Positions 61,397 through 64,000 of a DNA stretch of 64,000 nt are shown here, piece after piece (within the stretch, counting starts at the first letter, position 1; every line of letters begins with the position of its first letter). The position numbers and the translations under genes are program-made. The stretch is from Hyphomonas oceanitis SCH89. Its GTDB lineage: Bacteria > Pseudomonadota > Alphaproteobacteria > Caulobacterales > Hyphomonadaceae. The notes under the pieces were generated by a model that did no database searches, was not told where the DNA came from, and saw nothing but the letters and a program-made list of their open reading frames with translations. The DNA lies in assembly GCF_000685295.1 (NCBI RefSeq), contig NZ_ARYL01000017.1, positions 31,920 to 95,919 on the forward strand, written 5' to 3'.

Positions 61397-61684
61397 GTGG
61401 CGTTCTATGTCTACATGGTGATGAACCCCACCACGGGCGCGCTCTATATCGGCCATACGGACGACATATCGCGGCGCGCGCATGAACATCGCCACGGGCT
61501 GCTGCCCGGTTGGAGCCGGGACCACGGCTGCAAAAAGCTGGTCTGGTATGCAGACTTCGAAAGCCGCGACGCTGCCAAACAGCGCGAATGGCAGATGAAG
61601 AAATGGAAGCGCGACTGGAAGCTGAGACAAATCGCAGAAGATAATCCGGACGGGGTCGATCTCTACGAACGCCTGAACTGGTAA
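61397..61684 (+). CDS. Single-domain GIY-YIG endonuclease
   Basis: Small nuclease of the GIY-YIG superfamily (UvrC/homing-endonuclease fold). GTG at 61397 with GGAGGG four bases upstream gives a 95-aa protein that starts right at the domain; the open frame upstream overlaps the left repeat and is not used here. The motifs are seen as 'FYVYMVMNPTTGALYIGHTD' (the Y-x-Y...Y-I-G strands), then 'DISRRAHEHRHG' with the catalytic Arg, and Glu in 'QREWQMKKWKRDWKL'. Single-domain proteins like this are frequent in alphaproteobacteria with unknown roles. Flanking inverted repeats suggest a linked DNA target. Confidence 0.9.
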   Translation: MAFYVYMVMNPTTGALYIGHTDDISRRAHEHRHGLLPGWSRDHGCKKLVWYADFESRDAAKQREWQMKKWKRDWKLRQIAEDNPDGVDLYERLNW

Positions 61685-61702
61685 CCTCACGAACCCCGAT
61701 TT

Positions 61703-61730
61703 CCGTGTCCCCTGCGAAGGCAGGGGCGGC
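61703..61730 (-). repeat. Right arm of the 28-bp perfect inverted repeat
   Basis: Reads CCGTGTCCCC to GGGGCGGC on the plus strand, the exact reverse complement of 61338-61365. It contains the same hairpin core. It begins 18 bases after the nuclease stop, so it could also act as a 3' structure on its mRNA. Confidence 0.95.
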
Positions 61731-61806
61731 GCACAAAAGCTTCCACCCCTATAATTCCCGGAATAGATCCCATACCCTAAGGGCGTACGGAAGAAGGAGT
61801 ATCTGT

Positions 61807-61965
61807 ATGTGGTTATGGCTATTATGGTGGTGCGTTGACGATCATCTCGCGGCAGCACTGCAAACCCCCGGTCTCGGCGAACTACCGATCTGGGTCCCGC
61901 TTATCCTGTCGCTCGCCTTTGCCTTCACGATTGATGGCAAGGTCAAGAAGCTGCGCAAGTCCTAA
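61807..61965 (+). CDS. 52-aa Trp-rich membrane microprotein
   Basis: ATG at 61807 has AAGGAG eight bases upstream. The N-terminal half begins 'MWLWLLWWCVDDHL' with four Trp in eight residues, followed by one TM segment 'IWVPLILSLAFAFTIDG' and the basic end 'KVKKLRKS'. I do not recognise a family. The 3' end overlaps the convergent ABC exporter gene by 4 bases. Strong ribosome site and typical microprotein design (one TM plus positive tail) support a real gene despite the short length. Confidence 0.65.
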   Translation: MWLWLLWWCVDDHLAAALQTPGLGELPIWVPLILSLAFAFTIDGKVKKLRKS

Positions 61966-63800
61966 GCCTGCTCGCTCGCGAACTGCAGTTCCGCGAGGCG
62001 CGCATAAAGCCCGCCCTTGGCAACCAGTTCGTCATGCGTGCCCTCTTCAACGATCCGGCCCTGCTCCATCACCACGATCCTGTCGGCCCGGCGCACCGTC
62101 GACAGGCGGTGCGCGATGACAAGCGTCGTGCGGCCCTCGGCGGCATTGGCAATCGCGCGGCGCACGGCGGCCTCGCTCTCGGAATCGAGCGCGCTTGTCG
62201 CCTCGTCCAGCAACAGGACAGGCGCATCCCGCACCAAGGCCCGCGCCAGGGCAACACGTTGGCGCTGGCCGCCTGAGAGGCTCCGCCCCTTCTGGCCAAG
62301 GTCTGTCGCGAGGCCTTCCTTGGCATTGAGGAAGTCCATCGCCTCGGCCATCCGCGCGGCATGCTCCAGCAGCGCCGCATCCGGATTATCCGTGCCAAAG
62401 GCAATGTTCTCGCCCGCTGTGCCGGTAAACAGCGCCGATTCCTGCGGCGCATAGGCAAACTGGTGGCGCCAGTCGCTCGGGTCAGCCGACACCGACGCCA
62501 CACCATCCAGCGACACTTTCCCCTTTTGCGGATCGAACAGGCGCAGCGCGAGGCGGAACACGCTGGTTTTGCCGGCCCCGCTCGGACCCACCAGCGCAAC
62601 AAACTCACCCGGCTTCACGGTCAGCGAGAAATCCTCCAGCGCCGAGAGTGCCTCCTCCCCATAGCGGAACGTCACATGATCGAAGGTCAGCGCGCCCGTC
62701 ACTTTGCTGGGCAGCGCCACGGGATGGTTCGGCGCCGCAATCTCGATATCAGTGTTCAGCACTTCAGCGGCGCGGTCTGCCGCGCCCGCCGCGCGCATCA
62801 CTTCCCCATAGACTTCCGCCAGCATGCCGATGCCGGATCCCGCATAAAGCGCATACATCACCATGGAGGCGAGATTGCCGAACGTCATCTCGCCGGTCGC
62901 CACGCCGCGCGCCCCAAGCCAGAGCACACCCACAAAGCCGCCAAACAGCAGAACCGAGACCATCACGATCATCAGGGCCCGCGCCCCGATCCGCTTCATG
63001 GCCGCCGCGAAGGTTGCCTCCACAGCCGTCGTGAACGAGGCAAGGCGCCCGTCCTCGCGCCCATAGGCCTGAACCAGCTCGATCGCGTCCAGAGCCTCGG
63101 CTGCCTCAGCACCGGCATCGGAGAGGCGCGACTGCGCCCGGTTCGACATTTTCCGTATGATCCGGCCAATCCCGAGCACTGGCAGGATCGCCACCGGCAG
63201 CATGGCGAGCAAAGTCAGGCCCAGCTTCCAGTTCACGACCATCATCATCACCAGCGCGCCTGTCGTGGTCAGCAGCGTCCGGGCCGCCATCGAGGCCGAT
63301 GTGCCAAGGAAGGTCTCGATCAGGGTGATGTCCGCCGTCAGGCGCGACACGGCTTCGCCTGAGCGCATCTTGGAATGGTAGGCCGGCGACAGCTTCAGGA
63401 GGTGGGCATAAAGGTCACGCCGCAGGTCCGCCGCCACCCGCTCGCCGAAGCGCGACACAAAGTAGAACCGCACGGCCCCAAGCATCCCGGAGCCAATGGC
63501 TGCGAGAAACACCCAGAAAAACGCCTTGTTGATCAGCTCCAGCAGTTTCTGGACATTGCCTTCGGCGGATTGGCCTGCATCCGCCGCCCGGCCCAGCAGA
63601 ACGGGGATCAGAAGGCTCGAGGCCGCCGCCAGGATCAGGAAAACCCCGGCAATCATGACCGTGATCCAGTGTTTCCGGAAATAGGGCAGCAGCAGGGTCA
63701 GGGGCTTCAGGCTGCGCGCCTTCGGCCGACCCAGCGCTTCGCCCCCGTCAGGCAACGTGGTACGCCGATCCTCAACGAGGCGGGTCTCTGAGTCAGCCAT
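61962..63800 (-). CDS. ABC exporter, fused transmembrane and ATP-binding domains (MsbA/LmrA type)
   Basis: Half-transporter that dimerises and exports lipids, drugs or peptides. ATG at 63800 gives 'MADSETRLVEDRRTTL'; an upstream TTG at 63842 is not supported. Six TM segments lie in the first ~330 residues ('WITVMIAGVFLILAAASSLL' is the first). The NBD has Walker A 'GPSGAGKTS', Q-loop 'FAYAPQESALFTGT', signature 'LSGGQRQRVALARAL', Walker B 'VLLLDEATSALD' and 'VIAHRLSTVRRAD'. 612 aa. The Walker A second Thr is Ser, as in many relatives. Substrate unknown. Confidence 0.93.
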   Translation of the reverse strand: MADSETRLVEDRRTTLPDGGEALGRPKARSLKPLTLLLPYFRKHWITVMIAGVFLILAAASSLLIPVLLGRAADAGQSAEGNVQKLLELINKAFFWVFLAAIGSGMLGAVRFYFVSRFGERVAADLRRDLYAHLLKLSPAYHSKMRSGEAVSRLTADITLIETFLGTSASMAARTLLTTTGALVMMMVVNWKLGLTLLAMLPVAILPVLGIGRIIRKMSNRAQSRLSDAGAEAAEALDAIELVQAYGREDGRLASFTTAVEATFAAAMKRIGARALMIVMVSVLLFGGFVGVLWLGARGVATGEMTFGNLASMVMYALYAGSGIGMLAEVYGEVMRAAGAADRAAEVLNTDIEIAAPNHPVALPSKVTGALTFDHVTFRYGEEALSALEDFSLTVKPGEFVALVGPSGAGKTSVFRLALRLFDPQKGKVSLDGVASVSADPSDWRHQFAYAPQESALFTGTAGENIAFGTDNPDAALLEHAARMAEAMDFLNAKEGLATDLGQKGRSLSGGQRQRVALARALVRDAPVLLLDEATSALDSESEAAVRRAIANAAEGRTTLVIAHRLSTVRRADRIVVMEQGRIVEEGTHDELVAKGGLYARLAELQFASEQA

Positions 63801-63966
63801 GGGGAAGTCTTTCTGCGCCGGGCGCTTCGGATTCAAATGCAAGCCCCCCCTTGCAGGGCGGTCCTGTTTCAGTTACACGCCGGGCTTCGAAAAATGGCTG
63901 AGACATGCCAGCGCACCTCGTGCGAATTCAACCCGTTACACCAGGCTACATAGAGAGGCCCAGGCT

Positions 63967-64000
63967 ATGAAAATGTATGGTCCGCCCCGTCATTGCAAGG
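63967..64000 (+). CDS. Start of a further gene, cut by the window
   Basis: ATG at 63967 with GAGAGG about 10 bases upstream opens a frame reading M-K-M-Y-G-P-P-R-H-C-K to the window edge. A start of the form M-K-x-Y-G is frequent in glutathione S-transferases, but eleven residues are too few for a call. Divergent from the ABC exporter gene. Confidence 0.35.
   Translation, partial: MKMYGPPRHCK

Larger units (their letters stand above)
61338..61730. mobile_element. Candidate REP-bounded GIY-YIG unit, 393 bp
   Basis: A single-domain GIY-YIG nuclease gene is enclosed by a perfect 28-bp inverted repeat (61338-61365 and 61703-61730), itself containing a hairpin CCCCTGC-CTTC-GCAGGGG. The unit begins 11 bases after the monooxygenase stop and has no other gene. 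The architecture resembles a REP/RAYT cassette in which the tyrosine transposase is replaced by a GIY-YIG nuclease. Mobility itself is not shown; no target-site duplication is evident beside the repeats. Confidence 0.5.

Overview
The window looks like chromosomal DNA of a GC-rich alphaproteobacterium, most likely of the Hyphomonadaceae (Hyphomonas-like); this is inferred from gene content and gene order, not from a database search. Supporting signs are the rnd-lptC-lptA-lptB-rpoN block, the TIGR02300/tRNA-Ala/aroA/cmk/rpsA/ihfB block, a Cys-type intracellular PHB depolymerase, large TonB-dependent receptors and an HWE-type histidine kinase. It is dense housekeeping sequence with few accessory genes. 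I see no prophage, transposase, CRISPR array or rRNA. No stretch over 300 bases lacks a gene; the longest gaps (27214-27511 and 53860-54147) are just under that.

Layout. 1-5.9 kb: tail of a probable S1/P1 nuclease, an unrecognised lipoprotein, then rpoN, the LPS-transport genes lptB/lptA/lptC and a short RNase D, all on the minus strand. 6-9.5 kb: a CoA module (thioesterase, acetyl-CoA hydrolase/transferase family protein, crotonase-fold protein) and two small conserved genes. 9.7-15.5 kb: tRNA-Ala(GGC), a poly-Asp zinc-ribbon protein, then aroA-cmk-rpsA-ihfB-mscL; ribosomal protein S1 carries an unusual C-terminal helix-hairpin-helix extension. 15.6-20.6 kb: a probable zinc-homeostasis island with a DUF2796/ZrgA-like lipoprotein, LolD/FtsX-type ABC pair and DUF3299 protein, divergent from a ZIP transporter, with a Zur-box-like dyad between them.

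20.7-28.2 kb: a secreted protein, a divergent Lrp/AsnC regulator and cysteine-synthase-family enzyme, PHB depolymerase, small membrane proteins, Fe-dependent alcohol dehydrogenase and OmpW. 28.3-37.9 kb: a double-ATPase peptide-transport subunit, HWE kinase plus receiver, threonine ammonia-lyase, tandem FKBP, a Tat-exported tandem caspase-like protein, CysQ and GlmM. 38-47.6 kb: acyl-CoA synthetase, HSL-type esterase and two convergent TonB-dependent receptors, the first broken by a one-base frameshift. 47.7-55.1 kb: SelO, CaiB/BaiF CoA-transferase, EamA transporter and the glycolytic run gap-pgk-fda with conspicuous palindromes upstream of gap and fda. 55.2-64 kb: M3 peptidase, DUF1272, thiE, efp, suhB-like gene, Baeyer-Villiger-type monooxygenase, a GIY-YIG nuclease enclosed by a perfect 28-bp inverted repeat, a tiny Trp-rich membrane protein, an ABC exporter and the first codons of another gene.

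The strongest candidate for an undescribed system is the 393-bp unit at 61338-61730: a single-domain GIY-YIG endonuclease gene bounded by inverted copies of a repeat that is itself a hairpin, arranged like the REP/RAYT systems but with a different nuclease. The zinc island, the S1-HhH fusion and the tandem caspase with one dead domain also deserve attention.
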